64,000 nucleotides of DNA, taken from NCBI RefSeq assembly GCF_002368035.1, contig NZ_AP018223.1, positions 1,218,449 through 1,282,448 of the forward strand, in the 5' to 3' direction. The position numbers and the translations under genes are program-made. The DNA is from Nostoc linckia NIES-25. Lineage in GTDB: Bacteria; Cyanobacteriota; Cyanobacteriia; Cyanobacteriales; Nostocaceae. The notes beneath the pieces are model-generated. The model searched no databases, was not told the DNA's origin, and saw nothing but the letters and a program-made list of their open reading frames with translations. Position 1 is the stretch's first letter; each line of letters opens with the position of its first letter. Shown one piece after another: positions 43,817-52,464 of the stretch.

Positions 43817-44467
43817 ATGCAAAATAAAGTGTCTGATAACAATTCTAGTCAACAACCCGATAATTCCTGGATCGCAGAGCTAGGTAGAACAATTGTTTTG
43901 AGCATTGTTCTAGCTCTGGGAATTCGTACCTTTGTTGCTGAAGCACGCTGGATTCCTTCTGGATCGATGGAACCAACTCTGCATGGTACACCAAACCAGT
44001 GGGAGGCAGACAAAATCATTGTCGATAAGCTGAAGTATAAATTTGCTAACCCCCAGCGCGGAGATATTGTAGTGTTTTCACCTACAGAAGAACTACAAAA
44101 AGAACAATACCAGGATGCTTTCATTAAACGTGTAATCGGCTTACCTGGAGAAAAAGTACAACTTAGAGATGGCAAAGTCTATATCAATAACAAACCCCTG
44201 CCAGAACAAAATTATCTGAGTTCAGGACAGACTACAGTTATTGATGTTTGTAAAGACGCTCCCCAACCGCGATTTTTGGCAAAACCCCAAACAATACCAA
44301 CAGACTCATATTTGGTACTAGGTGACAATCGCAACAGTAGCTACGATAGCCGCTGTTGGGGCGTTGTCCCTCGCCAGAATATTATTGGTCGCGCTGTATT
44401 TCGCTTCTGGCCTCTCAATCACATTGGCGGAATTGATAAAACACCACTCTATCCACAAACTCCATAA
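43817..44467 (+). CDS. lepB: signal peptidase I
   Basis: 216 residues. Type I signal peptidase, membrane-anchored by one N-terminal TM helix (about 24-41), which removes signal peptides from exported proteins. Catalytic Ser50 in WIPSGSMEPT and Lys104 in FIKRVIGLPGE are both present, as are the C-terminal boxes GDNRNSSYDSR and GRAVFRFWP. An acidic/polar N-terminus precedes the TM helix. A close paralogue lies 144 bp downstream; the two are nearly identical in the middle and the end. The promoter must lie in 43554-43816, where no defined site was found. Confidence 0.95.
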   Translation: MQNKVSDNNSSQQPDNSWIAELGRTIVLSIVLALGIRTFVAEARWIPSGSMEPTLHGTPNQWEADKIIVDKLKYKFANPQRGDIVVFSPTEELQKEQYQDAFIKRVIGLPGEKVQLRDGKVYINNKPLPEQNYLSSGQTTVIDVCKDAPQPRFLAKPQTIPTDSYLVLGDNRNSSYDSRCWGVVPRQNIIGRAVFRFWPLNHIGGIDKTPLYPQTP

Positions 44468-44471
44468 ACAC

Positions 44472-44590
44472 GTCATTGGTCATTAGTCATTGGTCATTGG
44501 TCATTAGTCATTAGTGATTAGAAATTAATCTAAATAAATGACAAAAGACAACAGACAAATGACAACTGACAAATGACAACTGACAAAAGA
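44472..44590. repeat. heptamer repeats between the two signal peptidase genes
   Basis: Left part: repeated GTCATTGGTCATTAGTCATT units. Right part (about 44540-44590): ACAAATGACAACTGAC units, roughly the complement. As a whole it can fold as a hairpin. The right part runs into the apparent 5' end of the second lepB-like frame (44573), so the first 13 codons of that frame are repeat sequence. Confidence 0.8.
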
Positions 44591-44611
44591 CAAACAAAAA
44601 GAAAACTTGGT

Positions 44612-45217
44612 ATGCCCAGTATCAACCGTAAGATGATTGTAGAAGGTAGTGTAATACTAATCTTCTGGATTATTGCTGTGTATATCCTGATTTTTACTGA
44701 AAGACGCTGGATTCCTTCTGGTGCTATGGAACCGACTCTGCATGGTACACCAAACCAGTGGGAAGCAGATAAAATCGTTGTTGATAAGTTGAAGTATAAA
44801 TTTTCTAAACCACAACGCGGAGATATTGTGGTTTTTTTGCCTACTGAAGAGTTAAAAAAAGAACAATATCAGGATGCTTTTATTAAACGCGTAATCGGTT
44901 TACCTGGAGAAAAAGCACAGCTTCAGAATGGCAAAGTTTATATCAACAATCAACCTCTCCCAGAAGACAATTACGTTAGTTCGGGTCAGAATACATCAAT
45001 TGATGTTTGTTTATCAGGGGCGCAACCACCCTTCTTGGCGAAACCTCAGACAATACCAGCAGACTCATATTTAGTACTAGGTGACAATCGTAACAGTAGC
45101 TACGATAGCCGCTGTTGGGGTGTTGTCCCCCGCGAGAATATTATTGGTCGTGCTGTGTTTCGCTTCTGGCCTCTCAACCATATTGGGGGAATCGATAAAT
45201 CACCACTTTATCCATAA
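44612..45217 (+). CDS. signal peptidase I paralogue lacking the catalytic serine
   Basis: About 201 residues from the ATG at 44612 (MPSINRKMIVEG); the frame opens at 44573, but those 13 codons are heptamer repeat. One TM helix (about 10-28) and every other box of signal peptidase I are kept: Lys92 in FIKRVIGLPGE, GDNRNSSYDSR, GRAVFRFWP. The catalytic box, however, reads WIPSGAMEPT: Ala38 (codon GCT) stands where the nucleophile Ser must be. The frame is intact, with no sign of decay. It is therefore predicted to be proteolytically dead; it may bind signal peptides, or pair with and regulate the active neighbour. Confidence 0.9.
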   Translation: MPSINRKMIVEGSVILIFWIIAVYILIFTERRWIPSGAMEPTLHGTPNQWEADKIVVDKLKYKFSKPQRGDIVVFLPTEELKKEQYQDAFIKRVIGLPGEKAQLQNGKVYINNQPLPEDNYVSSGQNTSIDVCLSGAQPPFLAKPQTIPADSYLVLGDNRNSSYDSRCWGVVPRENIIGRAVFRFWPLNHIGGIDKSPLYP

Positions 45218-45262
45218 TTGAAGAAGAATTCAGAATGAGTTAGTCCAAAATCCAAAATTGCT

Positions 45263-46075
45263 ATGATGCCTTACCTAGCTAAAATTTTACTGTATCCAGT
45301 TAAGTCGCTGGATGGTGTTGAAGTTGAGAGTGCTAGAGTTCTTGACAGTGGGGCCCTAGAACATGACCGGGAATTTGCCATTTTTGACGAACAGGGTAGA
45401 TTTGTTAATGGCAAGCGTCATGCAAAAATTCACTTACTGCGGGCGTTTTACACCAGCCTCGTTGCAACCTCGCAATTCACACTTTTAAATAAAACTATAT
45501 CGCTAGAAATTCCTGGTAATAACTCACAAAAAGTTTTTCATTTGCATGAAGAACAGGAAGCATTAGAAGCAACTTTGAGTGATTTTTTTGGGTTTGGTGT
45601 GACACTCAAACAAAATTCTCTCATGGGCTTTCCTGACGATAGCGACTCACCCGGCCCAACGGTAATTAGTACAGCAACGTTAGCAGAAGTGGCTTCTTGG
45701 TTTCCCGGTTTAAGTGTAGATGAAATGCGCCGCAGAATCCGCGCTAACATCGAAATCGATGGTGTACCAGCATTTTGGGAAGATCGTTTATTTCGCGAAC
45801 AAGGTGATTTAGTTTCCTTTCGAGTTGGAGATGTGGATTTTCTTGGAGTTAAACCTTGTCAGCGTTGTATAGTCCCAACGCGGGATTCTTATTTAGGTGA
45901 AGCTTATCCAAACTTTCAAAAAACCTTTACGAACCATCGTCAAGCAACCTTACCAGAATGGGTTACTTCATCGCGTTTCAATCACTTCTACAGATTGAGC
46001 ATCAATACAGAATTACCTACATCGTCAGCCGGAAAAATTTTACAAATCGGAACAAAAGTTGAAATACTTGCATAA
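45263..46075 (+). CDS. MOSC domain protein (N-terminal beta-barrel type)
   Basis: 270 residues. The N-terminal MOSC_N barrel (about 1-115; YPVKSLDGVEV, LEHDREFAIFD) is followed by the MOSC domain (about 120-265) with the likely catalytic Cys in VKPCQRCIVPTRD. MOSC proteins of this type are related to mARC and YcbX, molybdenum-cofactor enzymes that reduce N-hydroxylated compounds; Moco binding is plausible, and a moeA gene is in the same window at 6175-7455. A second Cys three residues on is unusual in being so close. Co-directional with the signal peptidases after 45 bp, but probably independent. The following 503 bp (46076-46578) are AT-rich without a recognised feature. Confidence 0.88.
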   Translation: MMPYLAKILLYPVKSLDGVEVESARVLDSGALEHDREFAIFDEQGRFVNGKRHAKIHLLRAFYTSLVATSQFTLLNKTISLEIPGNNSQKVFHLHEEQEALEATLSDFFGFGVTLKQNSLMGFPDDSDSPGPTVISTATLAEVASWFPGLSVDEMRRRIRANIEIDGVPAFWEDRLFREQGDLVSFRVGDVDFLGVKPCQRCIVPTRDSYLGEAYPNFQKTFTNHRQATLPEWVTSSRFNHFYRLSINTELPTSSAGKILQIGTKVEILA

Positions 46076-46578
46076 GAAAATTAACATTTTGTAAAAATCA
46101 AAAATATAGAGTAAATTTTTTTTTATTTTTTTTATTTTTAGTGTGTGTTTACATGAGAATTTAAAAATATTTGTAGTTAAAATCTAGATTTTTGTACAAA
46201 TCTAAAGGTTTTAATCCTGACAAACTAAGAGATCGGCAATTCAAAATTAAATTTAGGGTTCGGTGCTAATGGCAACCTGAATTTGAGAATGGCATACTGT
46301 AGCTGTTCGGCTCAATTTCTGTTCTCGAAAAACTGTTGATAGATTGCTAGATGAAATTGAGTAAATTAAGGTTTAATCATCAAGTCTGAAAATTTAGATG
46401 TTGGAGGGACTTAGTTAGTTAAATAAATATATCAAATAAGATTTAGTGTTTTTTTATACTTTTAAACACTAAATATGTCATAAGCTGAAACTATGGCACC
46501 CCGTAGTTATCTTGTTATTTTGTGTAGCTTATATGGCACAAATGCCCCTAGTAACCCCTGGGGAAGAATTAAAAAACA

Positions 46579-49500
46579 ATGTTATCTAAACTTCAGCCCG
46601 TTAAATCTGTCAATTGCTTAGTTGGCAAAGTCTATGCCAAGATGCCCCTGAGGTATATTCTGATTGTCCCCTTTATAGTGCAAATTTGCGGGGCAGTAGG
46701 ACTAGTGGGTTATCTTTCCTATGAAAACGGACAAAAAGCGGTAAAAGAACTTGCTGCTCAATTGGAAAACGAAATTTGCGATCGCATTGAACAGCATCTC
46801 GATAGGTATTTAACAACTCCAAAACAAATTAATCAAATTAACTTAGATGCAATTAACCTAAACTTGCTCAATCTTTCCGACTTTGAAACCACCGGACATT
46901 ACTTTTGGAAACAAATGCAGGTTTTCAATATTGGCTACAACAACTTTGCCAATTCCAAAGGTGAATTTATTGGTATCGAACGTTTAGATAATGGCAAACT
47001 ATTAATTAATGAAGTTACCCAAAAACAAGGTATAGGTAAACTTTATGTTTACACTACAGATAACCAAGGAAATCGCCAGGATTTGCAGGAAGTAAAAAAT
47101 TACGATCCTCGCCAAGAAGCGTGGTATGCAGATGCAGTCAAGTCCCGCAAACCAGTTTGGAGTCAAATTTATCAATGGGAAGATAAGCCAGAAATTTTAT
47201 CCATATCTTCTAGCTATCCTGTTTATAATCAAGATCGCCAGCTTATAGGGGTGATTGGTGTTGATTTGATATTGTCACAAATTGGCACTTTTTTATCACA
47301 ATTAAAGACCAGAGAATCGGCTAGAACATTTATATTAGAGCGTTCGGGATTAATAGTGGCTTCTTCTAATGAGTCACCATATACTGCGATCGATGGTCAA
47401 CCGAAGAGAGTTTCGGGATTAGATAGCCAAGATTCTGTAATTCGGGCCACAACACAATATTTAATCAAAAAATTTGGTAGTCTTCAGTTTGTTGCGGGTA
47501 AAAAACAGCTAAACTTTACTATCGATGGAACAGATTATTTTGTCCAAGTAAAAAATTGGCAAGACGATTTGGGTTTGGATTGGCTAATTGTAGCAGTAAT
47601 TCCCGAAAAGGAATTTATGGAGCAAATTAACGCCAATACCCGTACCACATTCGTGCTGTGCATAATTGCTTTTTTAGTAGCTACAGAAATTGGAATTTTT
47701 ACTGCTCGCTGGATAATTAAGCCGATTCTGGAATTAAACACATCAGCTAAAAAAATTGCAGAAGGTGAATGGCAGCCAACACCAAAAATTAACCGCTCTG
47801 ATGAATTAGGAGAACTAGCCAAATCATTTGAAACTATGGCCAAGCAACTCGAAGCATCATTTAATGTTTTGGAAACCAAGAATGGCGAGATGCAAGTTTT
47901 AAATGAAGCGCTATCTGAAAGTCAAAGTCGGCTGACTCAATTTTTAGAAGCGATGCCAGTAGGTGTCTTTATTGTAGATGGTCAAGGTAACCCTTATTAC
48001 ACAAATGAAATCGGTCAAGAAATTCTTGGTCAAGGAGCAGTAGCAGAAGTTCCCCCCGAAAAATTGTCAGGGGTATATCAAGCCTACCTTGCTGGTACAA
48101 ATCAACTTTATCCTAGCGATCGCTTGCCGATTGTCAGAGCATTGCAAGGCGAAAGCACCAGGATTGATGATATGGAAATTCGCCGTCATGGCAAGATTAT
48201 TCCCATTGAAGTTTTGGGCAAACCAATTTATGATGAATCGGGGAATTTGGCTTTTGCGATCGCTACATTTTTTGAGATCGGTCAACGCAAACAAGCAGAA
48301 AAATTACTAGCAGAATACAATCTCATCTTAGAAGCTCAAGTCAAAAAACGTACTGATGAATTTCAGCAAGTTATTGAGCAATTACAAATCACCCAAGAAG
48401 AACTGATTGAATCACAAAAAATCGCTGCACAGGAAAAACAAGCAGCCGTTCGCGAAGCCGCACGCAGCGCCGCCGCCAACCTCGCCAAAAGCGAATTCCT
48501 TGCTAACATGAGCCACGAACTACGTACCCCACTCAACGCTATTCTTGGTTTTACCCAAGTCATGAGCCAAGATTATTCATTATCTAACGAACATCAGCAA
48601 AATTTAGCAATTATAAATCGTGCCGGCGAACATCTATTGAATTTGATTAACGACATTCTAGAAATGTCCAAAATTGAAGCTGGTAGAATCAGATTAAATT
48701 TGAACAGCTTTGATTTAATTCATCTGCTGAAAAACTTAGAAGAAATGTTGCACTTACGTGCCGCATCAAAAAACTTAGAATTAGTATTTGAATACGCACC
48801 AGACCTGCCTCAATACGTAGAAACAGACGAAAATAAACTATATCAGATATTACTGAATCTCTTGGGTAACGCCATCAAATTTACTGATACTGGTAGGGTA
48901 ACGTTAAGGGTGAAACTGGGGACTGGGGCATGGGGAGATGAGGGAGATGGGAAAATGGGGAGATGGGGAGATGGGGAGATGAGGGAAACTACGCCCACCA
49001 CCCCATCTCCCCACCACCCCACCACCCCACCACCCCATCCTCTTCTCAATTCCCAATCCCTAATCTTCGAGGTAGAAGACACTGGTTGCGGTATTGCACC
49101 AGAAGAGATTGATTTACTGTTTGAGGCTTTCGAGCAAACCGAAATCGGTAGAAAATCTCAACAAGGTACAGGATTAGGCTTGGCAATTAGCCGTAAATAC
49201 GTAGAATTGATGGGTGGAGATATTACTGTCAGCAGTACTCCCGATATTGGTAGTATATTTACTTTTGACGTTCAGATTGCTCTGGCTTGTCCCAGAGAAA
49301 TGCCGACAAATCAAAATAAATACCCAGTTCTCGGTTTAGCTGCTGCTCAAGAAGGATACCGGATTTTAGTGGTTGACGACTCCAAAGAAAGCCGTCTGTT
49401 GCTAGTTAAAATTCTCACATCTATGGGCTTTGAAGTCAGGGAAGCTACAAATGGTAAGGAAGCAGTTGTCAGTTGGGAATCTTGGCAACCGCACTTGGTT

Positions 49501-50166
49501 TTCATGGATATGCGAATGCCTGTCATGAACGGTTATGAAGCCACAAGAATCATTAAATCTCAAGAATTGAGGCATAGGGAATGGGGCATACGGCATAGGG
49601 AAGAAGGTGTGGCAAGTGACGCGAGCTACCACAGTCCAAGGCTAGTTGCTAGTCAGTTGAATGGGAGTCAGTTTTATGCAATGGCAAATTCCTTAGCTCC
49701 CGGCTGCGACTTCCCTGAAACACCCCAAAGCTGTTCCCCTAAACCCACCGTTATTATCGCCTTGACTGCTAGTGCTTTTGAAGAAGAACGCCAGAAAACT
49801 TTATCCATTGGGTGTGATGATTTTATTCGCAAGCCATTCACCCAGGAAGTATTATTAGAAAAACTGAGCGAACATTTGGGCGTAAAATATACCAGCCAAA
49901 TAGCAATAACAAATACATCGGTTACCGAGCAACCCACACAAATGTTTACTAGTGTTGCTGAACTCCTGAGCCATTTGTCACAAATGCCCCCTGAGTGGCT
50001 CCAAAAGATACACTATGCCGCAGCTAGCTGTAGCGATGACCTGATTTTACAGTTACTCAAGGAAATTCCATCTGATAAGAGTCAAGTTTTCCAAGTTTTC
50101 AGGGATTTAGCAAATAACTATCAGTTTGAGAAAATCATGGAATTGACTAGAACAAACCCAGAATGA
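46579..50166 (+). CDS. hybrid sensor histidine kinase (Cache-HAMP-PAS-HisKA-HATPase-REC)
   Basis: 1195 residues. Two TM helices (about 26-46 and 352-374) bracket a double Cache sensor; HAMP (about 375-425) and PAS (about 455-575) follow, then a coiled coil, HisKA with MSHELRTPLNAI (phospho-His about 645), HATPase (EDTGCGIAPEE, GTGLGLAIS) and a receiver (about 930-1115; ILVVDDSKE, VFMDMRMPVMNG, ALTAS, IRKPF). Two in-frame insertions interrupt it: residues about 778-828 in the HATPase loop between the N and G1 boxes, and about 994-1055 in the receiver before its fourth strand, both of dispersed repeat sequence. Its stop overlaps the start of the next gene by 4 bp (ATGA), so the two are probably translated together. 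Confidence 0.93.
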   Translation: MLSKLQPVKSVNCLVGKVYAKMPLRYILIVPFIVQICGAVGLVGYLSYENGQKAVKELAAQLENEICDRIEQHLDRYLTTPKQINQINLDAINLNLLNLSDFETTGHYFWKQMQVFNIGYNNFANSKGEFIGIERLDNGKLLINEVTQKQGIGKLYVYTTDNQGNRQDLQEVKNYDPRQEAWYADAVKSRKPVWSQIYQWEDKPEILSISSSYPVYNQDRQLIGVIGVDLILSQIGTFLSQLKTRESARTFILERSGLIVASSNESPYTAIDGQPKRVSGLDSQDSVIRATTQYLIKKFGSLQFVAGKKQLNFTIDGTDYFVQVKNWQDDLGLDWLIVAVIPEKEFMEQINANTRTTFVLCIIAFLVATEIGIFTARWIIKPILELNTSAKKIAEGEWQPTPKINRSDELGELAKSFETMAKQLEASFNVLETKNGEMQVLNEALSESQSRLTQFLEAMPVGVFIVDGQGNPYYTNEIGQEILGQGAVAEVPPEKLSGVYQAYLAGTNQLYPSDRLPIVRALQGESTRIDDMEIRRHGKIIPIEVLGKPIYDESGNLAFAIATFFEIGQRKQAEKLLAEYNLILEAQVKKRTDEFQQVIEQLQITQEELIESQKIAAQEKQAAVREAARSAAANLAKSEFLANMSHELRTPLNAILGFTQVMSQDYSLSNEHQQNLAIINRAGEHLLNLINDILEMSKIEAGRIRLNLNSFDLIHLLKNLEEMLHLRAASKNLELVFEYAPDLPQYVETDENKLYQILLNLLGNAIKFTDTGRVTLRVKLGTGAWGDEGDGKMGRWGDGEMRETTPTTPSPHHPTTPPPHPLLNSQSLIFEVEDTGCGIAPEEIDLLFEAFEQTEIGRKSQQGTGLGLAISRKYVELMGGDITVSSTPDIGSIFTFDVQIALACPREMPTNQNKYPVLGLAAAQEGYRILVVDDSKESRLLLVKILTSMGFEVREATNGKEAVVSWESWQPHLVFMDMRMPVMNGYEATRIIKSQELRHREWGIRHREEGVASDASYHSPRLVASQLNGSQFYAMANSLAPGCDFPETPQSCSPKPTVIIALTASAFEEERQKTLSIGCDDFIRKPFTQEVLLEKLSEHLGVKYTSQIAITNTSVTEQPTQMFTSVAELLSHLSQMPPEWLQKIHYAAASCSDDLILQLLKEIPSDKSQVFQVFRDLANNYQFEKIMELTRTNPE
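48913..49062. repeat. GATGGGGA palindromic minisatellite inside histidine kinase gene
   Basis: The left half is built of GATGGGGA units, the right half of CACCCCACCACC/ATCTCCCC units. It is an imperfect palindrome of the same kind as 13501-13733 and 60558-60640. In frame it is translated to a Gly/Trp/Asp-rich part followed by a Pro/His/Thr-rich part. Confidence 0.85.
49561..49742. repeat. in-frame repeat-derived insertion in the receiver domain
   Basis: GGCATAGGGAATGGGGCAT and GGCATAGGGAAG units open a segment of about 180 bp that has no counterpart in receiver domains: it separates RIIKSQ from PTVIIALTAS, which are normally within about 10 residues. The later part (GVASDASYHS...) looks like translated non-coding DNA. 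Confidence 0.75.
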
Positions 50167-51998
50167 ATTACGAGCATTTAGACCCTTACAAAAAAGACAT
50201 TTTGATCGTTGACGATATGCCAGATAACCTGCGGGTTTTATCTTCAATATTGACAAGGGAAGGGTATAACGTTCGTAAAGCCTTGAACTGGCAAATGGCA
50301 CTCACAGCAACTCAAACAGTATTACCCGATCTAATTCTGCTTGATATTATGATGCCAGAGGTAGATGGCTATGAAATTTGTCAAACCTTTAAAGCTTGGG
50401 AGCTAACAGCCGATATTCCAGTAATTTTTATTAGTGCTTTGGATGATGTTTTTGACAAAGTGAAAGCCTTTCGCGTAGGTGGCGTAGACTACATCACCAA
50501 ACCTTTTGAGTTTCAAGAAGTTTTAGTGCGGGTACAAAATCAACTGGCTTTAAGAGCAGCGCGATTAGAAATATTGAAACTAAATATCGAACTCGAACAT
50601 CGAGTAAAACAGCGGACTTGGGAGTTAGAAAATGCTCTGCAAAAACTCCACGAAGAAATTATTTCGCGCCAGAAATTACAAAGTCAAATTTTAGATATAG
50701 CGCTGCATGATTCTCTGACTGGATTACCAAACCGAGTTTTATTTATCAGACAACTCAAAAATGCTCTCAATCGTGCTAAGCAAGAACCTAATTTTAAGTT
50801 TGCAGTACTTTTTTTAGACTGCGATCGCTTCAAAGTAATTAATGACTCTCTTGGGCATTTAGTAGGAGATGAATTGCTCATAGCCATCGCCCACCGTTTG
50901 CAAACATGCTTGATACCTATTGATACCCTAGCAAGATTAGGCGGTGACGAATTTGGCATTTTACTGGAAAATATTGCAGATATCAATATCGCAATCCAAG
51001 TTGCCGAGCGCATTCTCCAACAGCTATCACTGGCTTTTAAACTGTCGAGATATGAAGTGTTTATGAATGCCAGCATTGGTATTAGTTGGGGCAATAAAGA
51101 TTACGATCGCCCAGAATATTTACTGCGAGATGCTGATACAGCAATGTATCGTGCCAAGGCTCAGGGAAGAGCAAAATATCACGTTTTTGACCCAGCAATG
51201 CATCAAGAAGCTATTCATCTTTTAGAGTTGGAAAACGACTTGCGGAGGGCTGTTGAAAGGCAAGAATTCCTGGTTTATTATCAACCAATTGTTTCTCTAA
51301 CTACAGGCAGAATTTCTGGGTTTGAAGCCTTAGTACGCTGGCAACATCCAACTCGCGGTTTGGTTTCTCCCATAGAATTTATTCCTGTAGCTGAAGAAAC
51401 AGGTTTGATTAGTGCCATCAATACTTGGGTATTACAATCAGCTTGCCATCAACTAAGTATCTGGCAACATCATCCAATAACACCAGAACCTTTAAGCATT
51501 AGTGTAAATTTGAGCGCTAGATTATTTTCACAGCCTAATTTGCTAGATCAAATCGATCGAATAATTCGTGAAAATAAAATAAATCCAGAACACTTACAAT
51601 TAGAAATTACAGAAAGTGTAATTATGGAAAATACTAATGCAATTAAAATAATTCTCGAACAATTAAGGCAACGTAAAATTAAATTAGTTATGGATGATTT
51701 TGGTACGGGATATTCCTCTTTAAGTTATCTGCATAGCTTTCCTTTAAATGCACTGAAAATTGACAAATCTTTTGTCAAACGGATGCAGGAAAATGAAGAA
51801 AATATGGGGTTAGTACCAGCAATGATTGGTATTGCTAACTCGATGGGAATGAGCGCGATCGCTGAAGGCGTTGAAACGCAAGAACAGTTAGCCCAACTGA
51901 GAAATTTAAACTGTGATTTTGCTCAAGGATATCTGTTCTCTAAACCCATAGAAGAAGAATTGGTTATGAAGCTACTTACCACAGCACCCCAATGGTAG
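50163..51998 (+). CDS. REC-GGDEF-EAL response regulator (c-di-GMP turnover)
   Basis: 611 residues. Receiver (about 12-130; ILIVDDMPDN, phospho-Asp in ILLDIMMPEVDG, ISALDD, TKPF), a coiled linker, GGDEF (about 175-340) with an intact LGGDEFG at about 259, and EAL (about 355-605) with FEALVRWQHP, ESVIME, MDDFGTGYSSL and the downstream AEGVET motif. All catalytic motifs look intact, so it may both make and break cyclic di-GMP; which prevails is unknown. It overlaps the hybrid kinase by 4 bp, so this kinase probably phosphorylates its receiver. An inverted repeat follows the stop. Confidence 0.94.
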   Translation: MNYEHLDPYKKDILIVDDMPDNLRVLSSILTREGYNVRKALNWQMALTATQTVLPDLILLDIMMPEVDGYEICQTFKAWELTADIPVIFISALDDVFDKVKAFRVGGVDYITKPFEFQEVLVRVQNQLALRAARLEILKLNIELEHRVKQRTWELENALQKLHEEIISRQKLQSQILDIALHDSLTGLPNRVLFIRQLKNALNRAKQEPNFKFAVLFLDCDRFKVINDSLGHLVGDELLIAIAHRLQTCLIPIDTLARLGGDEFGILLENIADINIAIQVAERILQQLSLAFKLSRYEVFMNASIGISWGNKDYDRPEYLLRDADTAMYRAKAQGRAKYHVFDPAMHQEAIHLLELENDLRRAVERQEFLVYYQPIVSLTTGRISGFEALVRWQHPTRGLVSPIEFIPVAEETGLISAINTWVLQSACHQLSIWQHHPITPEPLSISVNLSARLFSQPNLLDQIDRIIRENKINPEHLQLEITESVIMENTNAIKIILEQLRQRKIKLVMDDFGTGYSSLSYLHSFPLNALKIDKSFVKRMQENEENMGLVPAMIGIANSMGMSAIAEGVETQEQLAQLRNLNCDFAQGYLFSKPIEEELVMKLLTTAPQW

Positions 51999-52005
51999 CA
52001 ACCAA

Positions 52006-52063
52006 ATAGCACCTGACAAATACTTAATGATTGTTCCTCAGTTAGCTCGCGTGCAGGTGCTAT
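52006..52063. terminator. inverted repeat after the c-di-GMP gene
   Basis: ATAGCACCTG (52006-52015) is perfectly complementary to CAGGTGCTAT (52054-52063) with a 38-bp spacer, starting 7 bp after the stop codon. It may end transcription or protect the 3' end, but no T-run follows. The rest of the 466-bp gap (to 52464) is AT-rich with no gene. Confidence 0.35.
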
Positions 52064-52464
52064 CCAGTATACTGCATCTAGGTTTTAGCATTGCAAAGTT
52101 TCTCACTCGCCAATACTTTTCACTGGGGAACAAAATTCTCAAGCACTGTGGGAGCTAAACTATAAATATAACTCTTTTGTTTGGCGAAATTTAACCAAAT
52201 TTGCAGGGAGATTTCAAATCGGCATTTACTATCCTCAATGTGTAAAAATTCCGCAGTCAGAATTCAACAGATAAATTCGCTCCCCAGCTTCTGGTGGTGG
52301 AAACTTAACAGCGACCTACTAGACCAATCGGAAATAAAAATCATTAAATTATATGGATAAAATTAATGAATAAATCTACAAATTATACTAAATTAATTTT
52401 AAATTTTAATTTATTTTTGAGTGTTTAATTCTTACATAAAACTTGATAAACTAACTTTCTGCTA

